A stretch of DNA of 64,000 nucleotides from Rhodobacterales bacterium HKCCA1288 (GCA_015693905.1 CP065161.1:496001-560000), one strand, 5' to 3'; positions 46,577-56,293 are shown, counted from the stretch's first letter. Translations and numbers: made by a program. The notes: a model not told the origin generated them from the letters alone.

Positions 46577-46670
46577 CGACCCCGCCGCCCCTTGCCTCTT
46601 GTAAGGTTAACGAAACCCCCTTACATCTGATCAACACAGATTTAACGGTTCCCCAACGCGCCCCCGCATC

Positions 46671-47384
46671 ATGCAATTGCCCGAAAATCCCAAACCCCCA
46701 CGCCGCGGCATCTTGGCCGCCCTACGCAATAATTTCTTTACAGGCGTGGTGGTCATTGCCCCGATTGCGGTGACCATTTGGTTGGTCTGGACGCTGATCG
46801 GATGGATCGACAGTTGGGTTTTGCCCTTTATTCCAGGCCGCTATAACCCGCTTTTTTTGATCCAACATTATACGGGCCTTCAGGTTGATATTCGCGGCCT
46901 TGGCGTGGCGACCTTCCTCGTTTTTGCGGTGATTGTTGGCTGGATTGCCAAGGGCCTCATTGGCCGCTCGCTGATCCGTTGGGCCGAAAGTTTGGTTTTG
47001 TCGATCCCGCTTGTGCGCTCTGTCTATTCAGGGCTGAAACAGATTGTCGAAACTGTTTTGGCACAAGGCGAGCAGAATTTTGACCGCGCCTGCATGGTCG
47101 AATATCCGCGCAAAGGTATCTGGGCCATCGCCTTTGTCTCGACCAAGGCCAAAGGCGAAGTAGCCGAAAAGCTTGGCGATGATCTGATTTCCGTGTTTTT
47201 GCCCACTACACCAAATCCGACATCAGGCTTTTTGCTCTTTGTGCCTCGCAAGGACACGATTGAACTGGATATGACTGTCGAGGACGCAGCAAAGCTGATC
47301 ATTTCCGCGGGGCTTGTCTACCCTAATGGAAAGGATGCAAAAAAAGCGGTCGAGGCTATGGCCGCGTCCAAGACCGCAAAATAG
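46671..47384 (+). CDS. DUF502 membrane protein
   Basis: A 237-residue protein of the DUF502 family, function not established. Membrane segments are predicted at about 22-44 (FFTGVVVIAPIAVTIWLVWTL) and 69-90 (GLGVATFLVFAVIVGWIAKG). The conserved P-x-V-R-x-V-Y-S-G-L-K-Q motif (IPLVRSVYSGLKQ) follows, then a soluble beta domain. It ends near a bidirectional terminator. Confidence 0.88.
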   Translation: MQLPENPKPPRRGILAALRNNFFTGVVVIAPIAVTIWLVWTLIGWIDSWVLPFIPGRYNPLFLIQHYTGLQVDIRGLGVATFLVFAVIVGWIAKGLIGRSLIRWAESLVLSIPLVRSVYSGLKQIVETVLAQGEQNFDRACMVEYPRKGIWAIAFVSTKAKGEVAEKLGDDLISVFLPTTPNPTSGFLLFVPRKDTIELDMTVEDAAKLIISAGLVYPNGKDAKKAVEAMAASKTAK

Positions 47385-47412
47385 ACCCGCGACCGCATCA
47401 GCCTAAAACACT

Positions 47413-47446
47413 AAAAAAGGGCGGCTCTTCGACCGCCCCTTTTTTT
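47413..47446. terminator. Bidirectional terminator between DUF502 gene and YejA-like gene
   Basis: GGGCGG (47419-47424) pairs with CCGCCC (47433-47438). An A run lies before and a T run after, so it works on both strands. The T run contains the stop codon of the minus-strand gene. Confidence 0.8.
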
Positions 47447-49256
47447 ATTGCGCCTCTACCCACCAGACATCGGGCTGCCATCCGATCCAATCGCCATAAA
47501 TCGGGATGTAGTCGGGGAATTTCAGCTCTGCATTATGCGCCAAGCGGCTGATTGGCGAATACCAAAATGGGATCACATAACGCTCGCTCATCAGCACGCG
47601 ATCCAAAGCGTGGACAGCCGCGCGGTAATCCTCTTGACTTGCCGAGGTCAACATTTGGTCAATCATCGCCTCAATCGCAGGATGGCAGGCCCCCATCAAA
47701 TTGCGTGATCCTGTGGTTTCCGCCAAATCACAGCCCCAATAAAGCCGCTGCTCATTGCCCGGGCTTAGCGACAGACCGCGGGTGATATCGGTCATATCAA
47801 AGTCGAAATTATCAATCCGTTCGCGATATTGTGCGCTGTCAACAGTTGTGACTGTGGGAACAATCCCAAGCCGTGCCAAAGCCTCGACATAGATATTCAC
47901 GATGGATTGCATCTCGGTCGACCCTTGGGAGAGCAGAATATCAAAGGTAAAAGGCGCCCCTTCAGGCGTCTGCATCACGCCATTTTCAACGCGATATCCT
48001 GCCTCCTCAAGCAGCGCCATTGCGCGGCGAATGCCTGCGCGATTGGCCTCGGTGCTATCGGTTTGTGGCAGGGCATAGCCCTCAAGCGCCCCTTGCAGCA
48101 AATCCGCCTCAAACGGCGCAAGGAACTCGGCCACACGGCCCGTGGCCGCCCCATCGCGCATGCCCAAGGGCGAGTTTGAGAAATAAGAGGTAATCCGCGG
48201 CTCGACCCCGCCATTCAAGGTGAGATTGATATATTCGAAATTAAAGGCTTGGATCATCGCCTCGCGGACGCGCCAATCGGAAAAGGCCGCGCGGCGCGTG
48301 TTCATCACCAACCCATTCATTCCAGAGGGGCGCTGATGCGGCACTTCGGAAAGAATAACCTCGCCTGATTGCACGCGGGGGAATTGATAATTCTCAGCCC
48401 AATTTGCCGCGTTTGTTTCGCGCATTGTCGTCACGATACCCGCTTTGAACGCCTCAAACATCGCATTGCCATCGGCAAAGAATTCCAAGCGGATTTCATC
48501 AATCACATTGGTGCCACGGCGCACGGGCAAGTCCGCCCCCCAATAATCAGGATTACGGCGTAAGGACACAAAACGCCCCGCCTCGAAATCATCAACCACA
48601 TAAGGGGCCGAAGCGATGGGGATCACATCCAAACCTGAGGCCTGAAAATCTTGCCCGTCCCATTGCGCCTTTTTCAAAATGGGGCGCAGGCCCATGATCA
48701 GCGCCATTTCACGATCAGCTTCCTTGAACGTGATCCGCAAGCGGCGCTCATCAAGCGCCTCGATTGTTTCGACATTCTGCCACGCATTCAGATAGCGCGG
48801 ATGCCCTTCGGTGCCCAAAGTCTCGTATGACCAAATCACATCTTCCATTGTGACAGGGCTGTTATCCGAGAATCGCGCCGCAGGGTTAAGCGTGAACTCA
48901 ACCCAAAACCCCGCAGGATCAACCTCTACCGATTCGGCCAACAGGCCGTAAAGCGTGAACGGTTCGTCCCAAGAGCGGATCAAAAGCGATTCATATGCCA
49001 AGAACCGCAATTGCCATGGCGTGCTGCCCAAACGGATATGCGGGTTGAGGCTGTCAAAGCCCCCAACCTCGCCTGTCACGATCCGCCCGCCTGTCGGCGC
49101 ATCTGGATTTGCATAGGGCAAATGCACAAAATCTGGTGGGAGGGCAGGCTCGTCATACATAGCAATGCCATGTTGCGGTTCGGCATGTGCGGTTGACACA
49201 GCGACAATCGCGGCCCCCACCCATACCCCCAAACGTGTGAAACAAACTCGTGCCAT
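47445..49256 (-). CDS. YejA-like periplasmic binding protein (SBP family 5)
   Basis: Oligopeptide-type solute-binding protein of an ABC importer, 603 residues. The signal peptide is MARVCFTRLGVWVGAAIVAV with cleavage after AHA (about residue 25). The mature start GIAMYDEPALPPDFVHLPYANPDAPTGG (in short blocks) and SFDSLNPHI-type pattern are those of YejA relatives that bind microcin C-like peptides. ATG 49256 was chosen because the signal peptide begins there; the frame extends 33 codons upstream. No permease or ATPase genes adjoin it. Confidence 0.87.
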   Translation of the reverse strand: MARVCFTRLGVWVGAAIVAVSTAHAEPQHGIAMYDEPALPPDFVHLPYANPDAPTGGRIVTGEVGGFDSLNPHIRLGSTPWQLRFLAYESLLIRSWDEPFTLYGLLAESVEVDPAGFWVEFTLNPAARFSDNSPVTMEDVIWSYETLGTEGHPRYLNAWQNVETIEALDERRLRITFKEADREMALIMGLRPILKKAQWDGQDFQASGLDVIPIASAPYVVDDFEAGRFVSLRRNPDYWGADLPVRRGTNVIDEIRLEFFADGNAMFEAFKAGIVTTMRETNAANWAENYQFPRVQSGEVILSEVPHQRPSGMNGLVMNTRRAAFSDWRVREAMIQAFNFEYINLTLNGGVEPRITSYFSNSPLGMRDGAATGRVAEFLAPFEADLLQGALEGYALPQTDSTEANRAGIRRAMALLEEAGYRVENGVMQTPEGAPFTFDILLSQGSTEMQSIVNIYVEALARLGIVPTVTTVDSAQYRERIDNFDFDMTDITRGLSLSPGNEQRLYWGCDLAETTGSRNLMGACHPAIEAMIDQMLTSASQEDYRAAVHALDRVLMSERYVIPFWYSPISRLAHNAELKFPDYIPIYGDWIGWQPDVWWVEAQ

Positions 49257-49334
49257 TTTGAAAACAATCCCCGTTTTCTTATGAATTATAGGAACAATGC
49301 TAGGGGCTTGGCGCAAGAAGCGCAAACTTTTCTC

Positions 49335-49364
49335 TTGGAACTCTACCGCAAACATGATTATACA
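49335..49364 (+). promoter_or_regulatory. Promoter-like pair upstream of a terminated leader
   Basis: TTGGAA (49335-49340), 18 bases, TATACA (49359-49364). The start site would be near 49371. Confidence 0.5.
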
Positions 49365-49370
49365 TAGGGC

Positions 49371-49446
49371 ACTGCTCGATAGGTTTCTTGCCTGTATGAA
49401 ACCTGCCTCAATAACTTGCGCCGGCCTTGTGCCGGCGTTTTTTTTG
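49371..49446 (+). ncRNA. Candidate small RNA or terminated leader before bdhA
   Basis: About 76 bases with two stem-loops: AGGTTTC/GAAACCT (49381-49404) with a 10-base loop, and the terminator stem. The only plus-strand gene downstream is bdhA at 49513, so it could be an independent small RNA or an attenuated bdhA leader. Confidence 0.45.
49419..49446 (+). terminator. Strong intrinsic terminator upstream of bdhA
   Basis: CGCCGGC (49419-49425) pairs with GCCGGCG (49431-49437) with a 5-base loop, followed by at least eight T. No plus-strand protein gene lies between the DUF502 gene and this site. Confidence 0.85.
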
Positions 49447-49512
49447 GGGTTTTCTCTGCGGCAGCGGGTCTAGGCCCCCTCCCCCATATTCGAGCCGCAG
49501 GAGATTCTTACC

Positions 49513-50298
49513 ATGGCATTGCAGACTGATCTTTCAGGAAAAACCGCTGTTATCACGGGTTCAAACTCGGGGATTGGGCTGGGCGTGGCTGAGATACTGG
49601 CGCAGGCGGGCGCGGATGTTGTTCTCAATTCCTTTACGGACCGTCCCGAAGACCATGATCTGGCGGCTGATTTAGGCAAACGTCATGGCATCAGCGCACG
49701 CTATATCGCGGCAGATATGTCGAAGCCCGATCAATGCCGCGCCCTTATTGAGGCGGCGGGGCGATGTGATATTCTTGTGAACAATGCGGGCATTCAACAT
49801 GTCGCCCCGATTGAGGGCTTCGCACCCGAAAAATGGGACGCGATCATCGCGATCAATCTCTCCTCCGCGTTTCATACCACGGCTGTGGCGCTGCCGATGA
49901 TGCGCAAGGCGGGTTGGGGGCGCGTGGTCAATATCGCCTCGGCGCATGGATTGACCGCCTCGCCCTATAAATCGGCCTATGTGGCGGCAAAGCACGGGGT
50001 CGTTGGCCTGACCAAGGTGACCGCCCTTGAAACTGCCGAAGACCCCATCACAGCAAACGCCATTTGCCCGGGCTATGTCTTGACGCCATTGGTCGAGGCC
50101 CAAATCCCCGATCAAATGAAAACGCATAATATGAGCCGTGACCAAGTTGTGCGGGATGTAATGTTGGCCCGCCAACCTTCCAAAGAATTCGCCACAGTTG
50201 AACAACTGGGCGGCACAGTTGCGTTTCTGTGCAGCGCTGCAGCCGATCAGATCACAGGAACAACCCTATCCGTTGATGGCGGTTGGACAGCCCTATGA
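49513..50298 (+). CDS. bdhA: D-3-hydroxybutyrate dehydrogenase
   Basis: NAD-dependent oxidation of 3-hydroxybutyrate to acetoacetate, used when the storage polymer PHB is degraded. It has 261 residues. It is a short-chain dehydrogenase with TGSNSGIG (15-22), NNAGIQHVAPIE, Ser143, Tyr156 and Lys160 (YVAAK). The IQHVAPIEGFAPEKWDAIIA and ANAICPGYVLTPLVEAQIPD blocks are specific to this enzyme. It overlaps frnE by 4 bases. Confidence 0.93.
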   Translation: MALQTDLSGKTAVITGSNSGIGLGVAEILAQAGADVVLNSFTDRPEDHDLAADLGKRHGISARYIAADMSKPDQCRALIEAAGRCDILVNNAGIQHVAPIEGFAPEKWDAIIAINLSSAFHTTAVALPMMRKAGWGRVVNIASAHGLTASPYKSAYVAAKHGVVGLTKVTALETAEDPITANAICPGYVLTPLVEAQIPDQMKTHNMSRDQVVRDVMLARQPSKEFATVEQLGGTVAFLCSAAADQITGTTLSVDGGWTAL

Positions 50299-50948
50299 GC
50301 ATCAAACTCGATATCCTATCCGATCCGATTTGCCCGTGGTGCTATATTGGTTGGACAAACCTTGCCCGCGCAATGGAACAGCGCGCAGACCACCCCTTTG
50401 TGGTCGAATGGCATCCGTTCCAATTGAACCCCGATATGCCGCCCCAAGGGATGGATCGTGCCACCTATCTTGAGACAAAATTTGGCGGGCGCGCCAATGC
50501 CGCCACCGCCTATGCCCCCGTTCTGGAACATGCCGAAAAAGCGGGTTTGTCGATAGATTTTGCCGCTATTCCCCGCACGCCCAATACATTGAACGCGCAC
50601 CGCCTCATCCATTGGGCGGGGCTAGAGGGGCGCCAAACCGCGGCTGCGGTGGCAATTTTCAAGGCCTATTTCATCAGCCACCGCGATATCGGTGCCGCAG
50701 ATGTTCTAGAGGGTATCGCAAGCGAGATCGGTCTTGACCGCGCAATGATCGCGCGCCTCTTGGCGGGTGATGCGGATCAGGCCGACATCACCGCACGCGA
50801 CCAACATGCCCGCACCCGTGGGGTGACGGGGGTGCCCTGTTTTATTATCGCCAATCAACACGTTGTAACTGGCGCACAGCCTAGCGATTTCTGGCTCAAT
50901 GTGATTGATGAGCTCAACCAACAAGTCCAAGAAACGGCCCCCGAATGA
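50295..50948 (+). CDS. DsbA-family oxidoreductase, FrnE type
   Basis: A thioredoxin-fold protein of 217 residues with the CPWC motif at residues 13-16 (SDPICPWCYIG). FQLNPDMP and the cis-Pro region GVTGVPCFI complete the FrnE/2-hydroxychromene-2-carboxylate isomerase-like pattern. No signal peptide, so it acts in the cytosol. ATG 50295 overlaps the bdhA stop (ATGA); it overlaps the MFS gene by 4 bases. Substrate unknown. Confidence 0.87.
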   Translation: MSIKLDILSDPICPWCYIGWTNLARAMEQRADHPFVVEWHPFQLNPDMPPQGMDRATYLETKFGGRANAATAYAPVLEHAEKAGLSIDFAAIPRTPNTLNAHRLIHWAGLEGRQTAAAVAIFKAYFISHRDIGAADVLEGIASEIGLDRAMIARLLAGDADQADITARDQHARTRGVTGVPCFIIANQHVVTGAQPSDFWLNVIDELNQQVQETAPE

Positions 50949-52156
50949 CCCCTGCCTCAAAATCCCCGTCAAAGCTTGAATTTACAGCGATGATGGGGGT
51001 GCTCTTTGCAACCATCGCCTTTTCGATGGATGCAATGCTGCCCGCCCTGCCCCAAATCGCGGCCGAGCTTTCGCCAGATGACATCAACCGCGCGCAATTG
51101 ATCCTGACCTCATTTATTTTTGGCATGGGGATCGGAATTTTCATCGCTGGCCCAATTTCAGACGCTTTGGGACGCAAGCCCGTGATTTATCTCGGCGCAG
51201 GGTTCTATGCGCTTGGGGCGATCTTGGCCCATTATGCCCCCTCTCTCGAGCTTGTTTTGGCGGCGCGCGTTTTGCAGGGCATCGGTGCCGCAGGCCCGCG
51301 TGTTGTGACCTTGGCAATGGTGCGCGACCTTTATCAGGGCCGCGCGATGGCACAGATTGTGTCCTACGCCATGTTGGTTTTCACCATTTTCCCTGCCATC
51401 GCCCCGTTAATCGGTGCGGCGATTATCGCGGGCTTTGGCTGGCGGGCGATCTTCGTGGCGTTTTTGGTCTTTATCGTTTTATCAGTCTCATGGCTGGGTC
51501 TGCGGCAACCCGAAACGCTACCGCCCGAGCGGCGGCAAAAGCCAAATCTTGCTGCCCTTAAATCCGCCATTTCGACCGCCCTTGGCATGCGCCAAATGCA
51601 GCTTTCCATTCTTGTGCAAACCTGCGTATTCGGGGCGCTTTTTGGGGTGATTTCCTCAATTCAGCAGGTGTTTGACCTCAGCTTTGGACGCGGCGCTGAA
51701 TTTCCATTCTGGTTTTGTGCGATTGCATTGATGGCTGCCCCCTCAGGGCCAATCAACGGCAAAATGGTTATGCGATTTGGTATGCGCGCGATGGTGCGCG
51801 GCACGTTATTTGTGGTGCTGTTCAACAGCAGCATCGCGCTATTAGCCTTTGGCCTGATCTTTGAGGCGGGGCAAGGCTTTGCGCTTTATATTGCATGGAC
51901 GCTGACCATCTTTGCCGCTGCAGCCTTTACCTTGGGCAATCTAAACGCCCTCGCGCTAGAGCCTTTGGGCCATATCGCGGGCACGGCCAGTTCGGTAATG
52001 GGCGCCATCGCAACCATCGGCGGCGCGGTTCTGGGGGCGATTGTGGGCCAGTTTTTTGACGGCACACCCCTGCCCCTGATCTCATTCGCGCTGATCTTTG
52101 CCGCAATCGCCGTGGGGCTGATGCAAATGATGCCAAAATCCGAACAGGCAGGCTAG
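50945..52156 (+). CDS. MFS exporter, Bcr/CflA type
   Basis: A 403-residue proton-linked exporter with about 12 membrane helices. The first loop carries GPISDALGRKPVIYLG, the MFS motif A, and the pattern DAMLPALPQI in helix 1 is typical of the Bcr/CflA drug-efflux group. It is the third gene of bdhA-frnE-MFS. Its TAG overlaps the mfd stop on the other strand (CTAG). Substrate unknown. Confidence 0.88.
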   Translation: MTPASKSPSKLEFTAMMGVLFATIAFSMDAMLPALPQIAAELSPDDINRAQLILTSFIFGMGIGIFIAGPISDALGRKPVIYLGAGFYALGAILAHYAPSLELVLAARVLQGIGAAGPRVVTLAMVRDLYQGRAMAQIVSYAMLVFTIFPAIAPLIGAAIIAGFGWRAIFVAFLVFIVLSVSWLGLRQPETLPPERRQKPNLAALKSAISTALGMRQMQLSILVQTCVFGALFGVISSIQQVFDLSFGRGAEFPFWFCAIALMAAPSGPINGKMVMRFGMRAMVRGTLFVVLFNSSIALLAFGLIFEAGQGFALYIAWTLTIFAAAAFTLGNLNALALEPLGHIAGTASSVMGAIATIGGAVLGAIVGQFFDGTPLPLISFALIFAAIAVGLMQMMPKSEQAG

Positions 52157-55100
52157 CCCTTCGCCTGTTCGGCCAGATCGCGGGCAATTGCGAAGGCCCC
52201 TTTGATCTTATCGGCATCCTTGGCCCAGTCACGGCGAATGACGATTTTATTATCTTTGATCTTAGCCAACCCGCGCTGATTTTCGACAAAGGCAACAAGG
52301 CCCGCAGGGTTCGGGAATTTGTCATTATGGAATTGCAAAGTCGCCCCTTTGGGCCCCGCATCCATCTTGGCGATATGGGCGCGTTTGCACATCGCCTTGA
52401 TGCGCATGACCAAAAGCAGCGTGTTCACTTCGCGCGGCAGCGGGCCGAAGCGGTCAATCATCTCGGCGGCAAACCCTTCGAGATCGACCTTGCTTTCCAA
52501 TTGCGACAGGCGGCGATAGAGGCCAAGCCGCACATCCAAATCGGGGATATAGGCCTCGGGGATCATGACAGGCACGCCCAAATTGATCTGCGGCGACCAT
52601 TGCCCGTCACTGACAGTGCTTTCGGCCGCACCAGAGCGGATGGCGGCAATCGCCTCCTCCAACATGGATTGATACAGCTCGAACCCCACCTCGCGGACAT
52701 GGCCCGATTGCTCCTCACCCACGATATTGCCTGCCCCGCGAATATCGAGGTCTTGGGATGCGATGGTGAAGCCTGCACCAAGACTGTCGAGGCTGCCCAA
52801 CACCCTGAGGCGTTTTTCAGCGGCGGGGGTCAATTTTCCGCGCGGCTTGGTCGTCAGATAGGCATAGGCGCGGGTTTTCGCGCGCCCTACACGGCCCCTG
52901 ATCTGATACAACTGCGCCAGACCAAACATATCCGCGCGGTGAATGACCATCGTATTGGCGGTCGGGATATCAATCCCCGATTCAATGATCGTTGTGGCAA
53001 GCAGAACATCGTATTTGCCATCGTAAAACGCATTCATGCGATCATCGAGATCACCTGCGGCCATCTGGCCATGCGCCACCACGAAACTGACCTCTGGCAC
53101 ATGATCCCGCAGGAAGGTTTCGATCTCGGGCAAGTCTTCAATGCGCGGCACAACATAAAAGGACTGACCACCGCGATAATGTTCGCGCAACAGCGCCTCG
53201 CGGATGGTGGCCGCGTCAAATTCGCTGACATAAGACCGAATAGCCAACCGATCAACCGGCGGCGTTCCAATCAGGCTAAGGTCACGCACACCAGAAAGCG
53301 ACATCTGCAATGTGCGCGGAATGGGCGTGGCCGATAGGGTCAGCACATGAACCTCAGAGCGGAATTCTTTGAGCCGCTCTTTGTGGTTCACGCCAAAGCG
53401 TTGCTCTTCATCAATCACCAAAAGCCCAAGATTGGCAAAGCGCACCCCTTTGGCCAAGAGCGCGTGGGTGCCGATGACAATATCCACTGTCCCATCCGCC
53501 AACCCTGCGCGGGTTTCTGCGGCTTCTTTCGCGGACACAAAGCGAGACAATTGCGCAACTTTAAGCGGGAAGCCACGAAACCGCTCGGCAAAGGTGCGGG
53601 CGTGTTGACGCGCAAGCAATGTCGTGGGGGCGATCACCGCCACCTGCAGGCCAGAGGCCGCCGCAATAAAGGCCGCGCGCATGGCGACTTCGGTTTTGCC
53701 GAACCCAACATCGCCCACGATCAAGCGATCCATGGGGCGGCCACGGGCCAAATCTTCCACCACATCCGCGATGGCAGACAGCTGATCCTCGGTTTCCTCA
53801 TAGGGGAAGCGGGCGCAGAAATTCTCCCACATGTCATCGGGCGTGCCCAAAATCGGCGCTTGGCGCAATTCGCGTTCGGCGGCAATCCGAATAAGCTTAT
53901 CCGCAATCAGGCGGATGCGTTCCTTCATCCGCGCCTTTTTCGCCTGCCATGCGCCACCGCCAAGCTTATCAAGCAGACCCTCATCATGGCCATAGCGACT
54001 GAGAAGTTCGATATTCTCAACGGGCAAGAACAGACGATCCCCGCCTGCATATTCAAGGGCCAAACATTCATGCGGGGCGCCCGCGGCGGTGATGGTTTCA
54101 AGCCCCTTAAACCGCCCGATGCCGTGATCAACATGCACCACCAGATCACCCGCTGAAAGGCTTTGCGCCTCGGTCAGGTAATTCTCGGCACGTTTGGTTT
54201 TGCGGCGGGGACGGATCAGCCGGTCGCCCAACACATCTTGCTCTGAGATCACTGCTAGATTGGGGGCGGTAAACCCCTCCTCAAGCGGCCAGATCACGCA
54301 AGAGATGCTGCCTTTGGGCAGATCAGGCGTGAAATGATCAAGTTTGACCAAACCAGACAAGCCTTGATCGGTCAAAATCTGCATCAGGCGTTGCCGCGCC
54401 CCTTCTGACCAAGAGGCCAAAATTACCGCGCGCGATTGGCGCATATCGCGGATATGATCGCAAAGCGCCTCAAATATATTGATATTCTCTTGCTGCCGTT
54501 CAGGCGCGAAATTGCGCCCGACACGTCCGCCTGCATCAATCACATTCGGGCCCGTGGCGGCAGGCAGCGGTGAGAAATGCAAAACCCGATGCGGCGCCAA
54601 AGCGGCGGCAAACCGCGTCTCGTCCAGATAGAGCAAGTCAGGCGGCACAGGTTTATAGACGCTGTCCAACCGCCCCTTTTGCGTCAATGCCGTTTTGCGC
54701 GTGTCATATTGATCGCTGATCGTCTCCCATCGTGCGGCGTGCTGCGGCGCAGTCTGGTCATCCATCGTGACCACGGCATCGGGCAGATAATCAAACAAAG
54801 TCTCAAGCTTGGGGTGAAAATAGGGCAGCCAATGTTCCACGCCTTGGTATTTACGCCCCGCACTGACCGCCTCGTAGAGCGGATCATCATTTCCCGCAGC
54901 CCCAAATTCGATGCGGTAATTCTGTCGAAACCGCGTGATTGCGGCCTCGTCCATCACAACCTCGGAGACGGGCGAAAGCGATAAATGGGTCAGAGTTTCA
55001 AGACTGCGCTGCGTGACAGGGTCAAAACTGCGCAGCCCATCAAGAACATCGCCAAAAAGGTCAAGCCGATAGGGTTGCGGCGTTCCCGCAGGCCAAATGT

Positions 55101-55608
55101 CAATAATCCCGCCGCGCAGGGCATAATCCCCCGCCTCGGTCACAGTGGGGGTTTGCGTGAACCCCATGCGCACCAAAAAGGCGCGCAAGGCGTCTTCGTC
55201 TATGCGCTGACCCACAGTGGCGTGAAAGGCCGCCTCACGCAGCAAATCGCGCGGGGGCAAAAATTGCGTGGCCGCATTGAGCGTGGTTAAAACAACCGCA
55301 GGCCCAACCCCGCCCTGCACCAACCGCGCTAAGGTCGCCATGCGCCGCGCTGAAATTTCGGCATTGGGGGAGATGCGATCATAGGGCAGACAATCCCAGC
55401 CGGGAAAGCGCAGAAGGGTCAGATCAGGGGCAAAGAATTGCAGCGCAGCGGCAATGCTTTCAGCACGTTTGTCATCACGCGCAATATGCAGCACCATTGT
55501 CTCATCAGACCCCGCGCGCTCTAATTCGCGCAGGATCATCTGCGCGTCATATCCTTCGGGCACGCCAGAGGCGCGAATATGGGCGGGTTGGGGTTTTGCG
55601 TGTGACAT
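52153..55608 (-). CDS. mfd: Transcription-repair coupling factor Mfd
   Basis: Removes stalled RNA polymerase at DNA lesions and recruits UvrA. It has 1151 residues. A UvrB-like N-terminal part (about 1-340), the RNA-polymerase-interacting domain (about 480-560, LVVHVDHGIGRFKGLE), the translocase with GDVGFGKTEVAMRAAF (about residue 630), DEEQRFGV and TATPIPRTLQMSLSGVRDLS (in part), and the C-terminal TRCF domain are all present. ATG 55608 was chosen; the frame is open 61 codons upstream into the gap and next gene. Confidence 0.97.
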   Translation of the reverse strand: MSHAKPQPAHIRASGVPEGYDAQMILRELERAGSDETMVLHIARDDKRAESIAAALQFFAPDLTLLRFPGWDCLPYDRISPNAEISARRMATLARLVQGGVGPAVVLTTLNAATQFLPPRDLLREAAFHATVGQRIDEDALRAFLVRMGFTQTPTVTEAGDYALRGGIIDIWPAGTPQPYRLDLFGDVLDGLRSFDPVTQRSLETLTHLSLSPVSEVVMDEAAITRFRQNYRIEFGAAGNDDPLYEAVSAGRKYQGVEHWLPYFHPKLETLFDYLPDAVVTMDDQTAPQHAARWETISDQYDTRKTALTQKGRLDSVYKPVPPDLLYLDETRFAAALAPHRVLHFSPLPAATGPNVIDAGGRVGRNFAPERQQENINIFEALCDHIRDMRQSRAVILASWSEGARQRLMQILTDQGLSGLVKLDHFTPDLPKGSISCVIWPLEEGFTAPNLAVISEQDVLGDRLIRPRRKTKRAENYLTEAQSLSAGDLVVHVDHGIGRFKGLETITAAGAPHECLALEYAGGDRLFLPVENIELLSRYGHDEGLLDKLGGGAWQAKKARMKERIRLIADKLIRIAAERELRQAPILGTPDDMWENFCARFPYEETEDQLSAIADVVEDLARGRPMDRLIVGDVGFGKTEVAMRAAFIAAASGLQVAVIAPTTLLARQHARTFAERFRGFPLKVAQLSRFVSAKEAAETRAGLADGTVDIVIGTHALLAKGVRFANLGLLVIDEEQRFGVNHKERLKEFRSEVHVLTLSATPIPRTLQMSLSGVRDLSLIGTPPVDRLAIRSYVSEFDAATIREALLREHYRGGQSFYVVPRIEDLPEIETFLRDHVPEVSFVVAHGQMAAGDLDDRMNAFYDGKYDVLLATTIIESGIDIPTANTMVIHRADMFGLAQLYQIRGRVGRAKTRAYAYLTTKPRGKLTPAAEKRLRVLGSLDSLGAGFTIASQDLDIRGAGNIVGEEQSGHVREVGFELYQSMLEEAIAAIRSGAAESTVSDGQWSPQINLGVPVMIPEAYIPDLDVRLGLYRRLSQLESKVDLEGFAAEMIDRFGPLPREVNTLLLVMRIKAMCKRAHIAKMDAGPKGATLQFHNDKFPNPAGLVAFVENQRGLAKIKDNKIVIRRDWAKDADKIKGAFAIARDLAEQAKG

Positions 55609-55646
55609 GAAAGCGTCAGGTAAAGGGGCAGCCCCGCGTGTCAAGA

Positions 55647-56168
55647 TCAAAGCGGTGATTGCGGCACCCGTTGAAGGAAAAACACGCCCCAAATCGCCGT
55701 GAAAAAAATCAACACGCTGCCAAGGAATTGCAAACGGCGGCGATGGCGCATCAATGCGCGGATCTGATCCTGTGGCGGGATCTGCGGCCAAGCCTTCGCC
55801 AAACGATTGCGCAAATAGCCGACACCTACGGCGGGCATCACAAGAAAGAACACCGACTGCGCCAAAGGACTGTCATAATAAAAGCCAAGCGCAGCCAGAA
55901 AGCCCAAGATCAGCCCTAAAAGCGTCACCAAGATTGGCCCAAACTGTGCATTGAGGCCGCGCAAATCACGCGCGGTGATCTCGGCCAATTGCAGCGCATC
56001 GCTTCGCGCAGTTTCATCCCCTAATTCGGCACGGCGGATCATTGCAAAGGGCACACCAAGCGTGGTTTGTGTCCAATGTGACCACAAAAGCGCAAACAAC
56101 ACCCAATACCACACCGCCTCAAAAGCGGAGAAATCCAAAACCGTGATGATATGATCGAGAAACTGCAC
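55647..56168 (-). CDS. Conserved membrane protein of Rhodobacterales (labelled SufBCD component in databases)
   Basis: A 173-residue protein with about four membrane helices (about 15-35, 75-98, 103-122 and 150-170). The N-terminal pattern DHIITVLDFSAFEAVWYWVL resembles a family that databases often call a component of the SufBCD complex, although I see nothing that shows such a role. The GTG at 56168 gives the family N-terminus; a TTG at 56216 is also open. It lies 38 bases upstream of mfd on the same strand. Confidence 0.7.
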   Translation of the reverse strand: MQFLDHIITVLDFSAFEAVWYWVLFALLWSHWTQTTLGVPFAMIRRAELGDETARSDALQLAEITARDLRGLNAQFGPILVTLLGLILGFLAALGFYYDSPLAQSVFFLVMPAVGVGYLRNRLAKAWPQIPPQDQIRALMRHRRRLQFLGSVLIFFTAIWGVFFLQRVPQSPL

Positions 56169-56254
56169 TGATTTTCTTGGCCCTATTTTCGCACCCCGCC
56201 CCCTTCTACGCGGCAATTATGGCCTTTTCTAGCCTTGAGAAATCTCCTGTGACC

Positions 56255-56272
56255 TGTCAGAAATTTGAGACA
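56255..56272 (+). promoter_or_regulatory. PpsR/CrtJ-type operator upstream of hemB
   Basis: TGT (56255-56257), 12 bases, ACA (56270-56272), within the larger inverted repeat CTGTC-N10-GACAG (56254-56273). It stands 21 bases before the hemB start codon, so it would overlap the promoter or leader. Confidence 0.5.
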
Positions 56273-56293
56273 GATAGGATCAAGGAGATCAGC

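Noticed and set aside
52327-53337. Plus-strand open frame (336 codons) opposite mfd
   Set aside because: Shadow of mfd, without homology or ribosome site.
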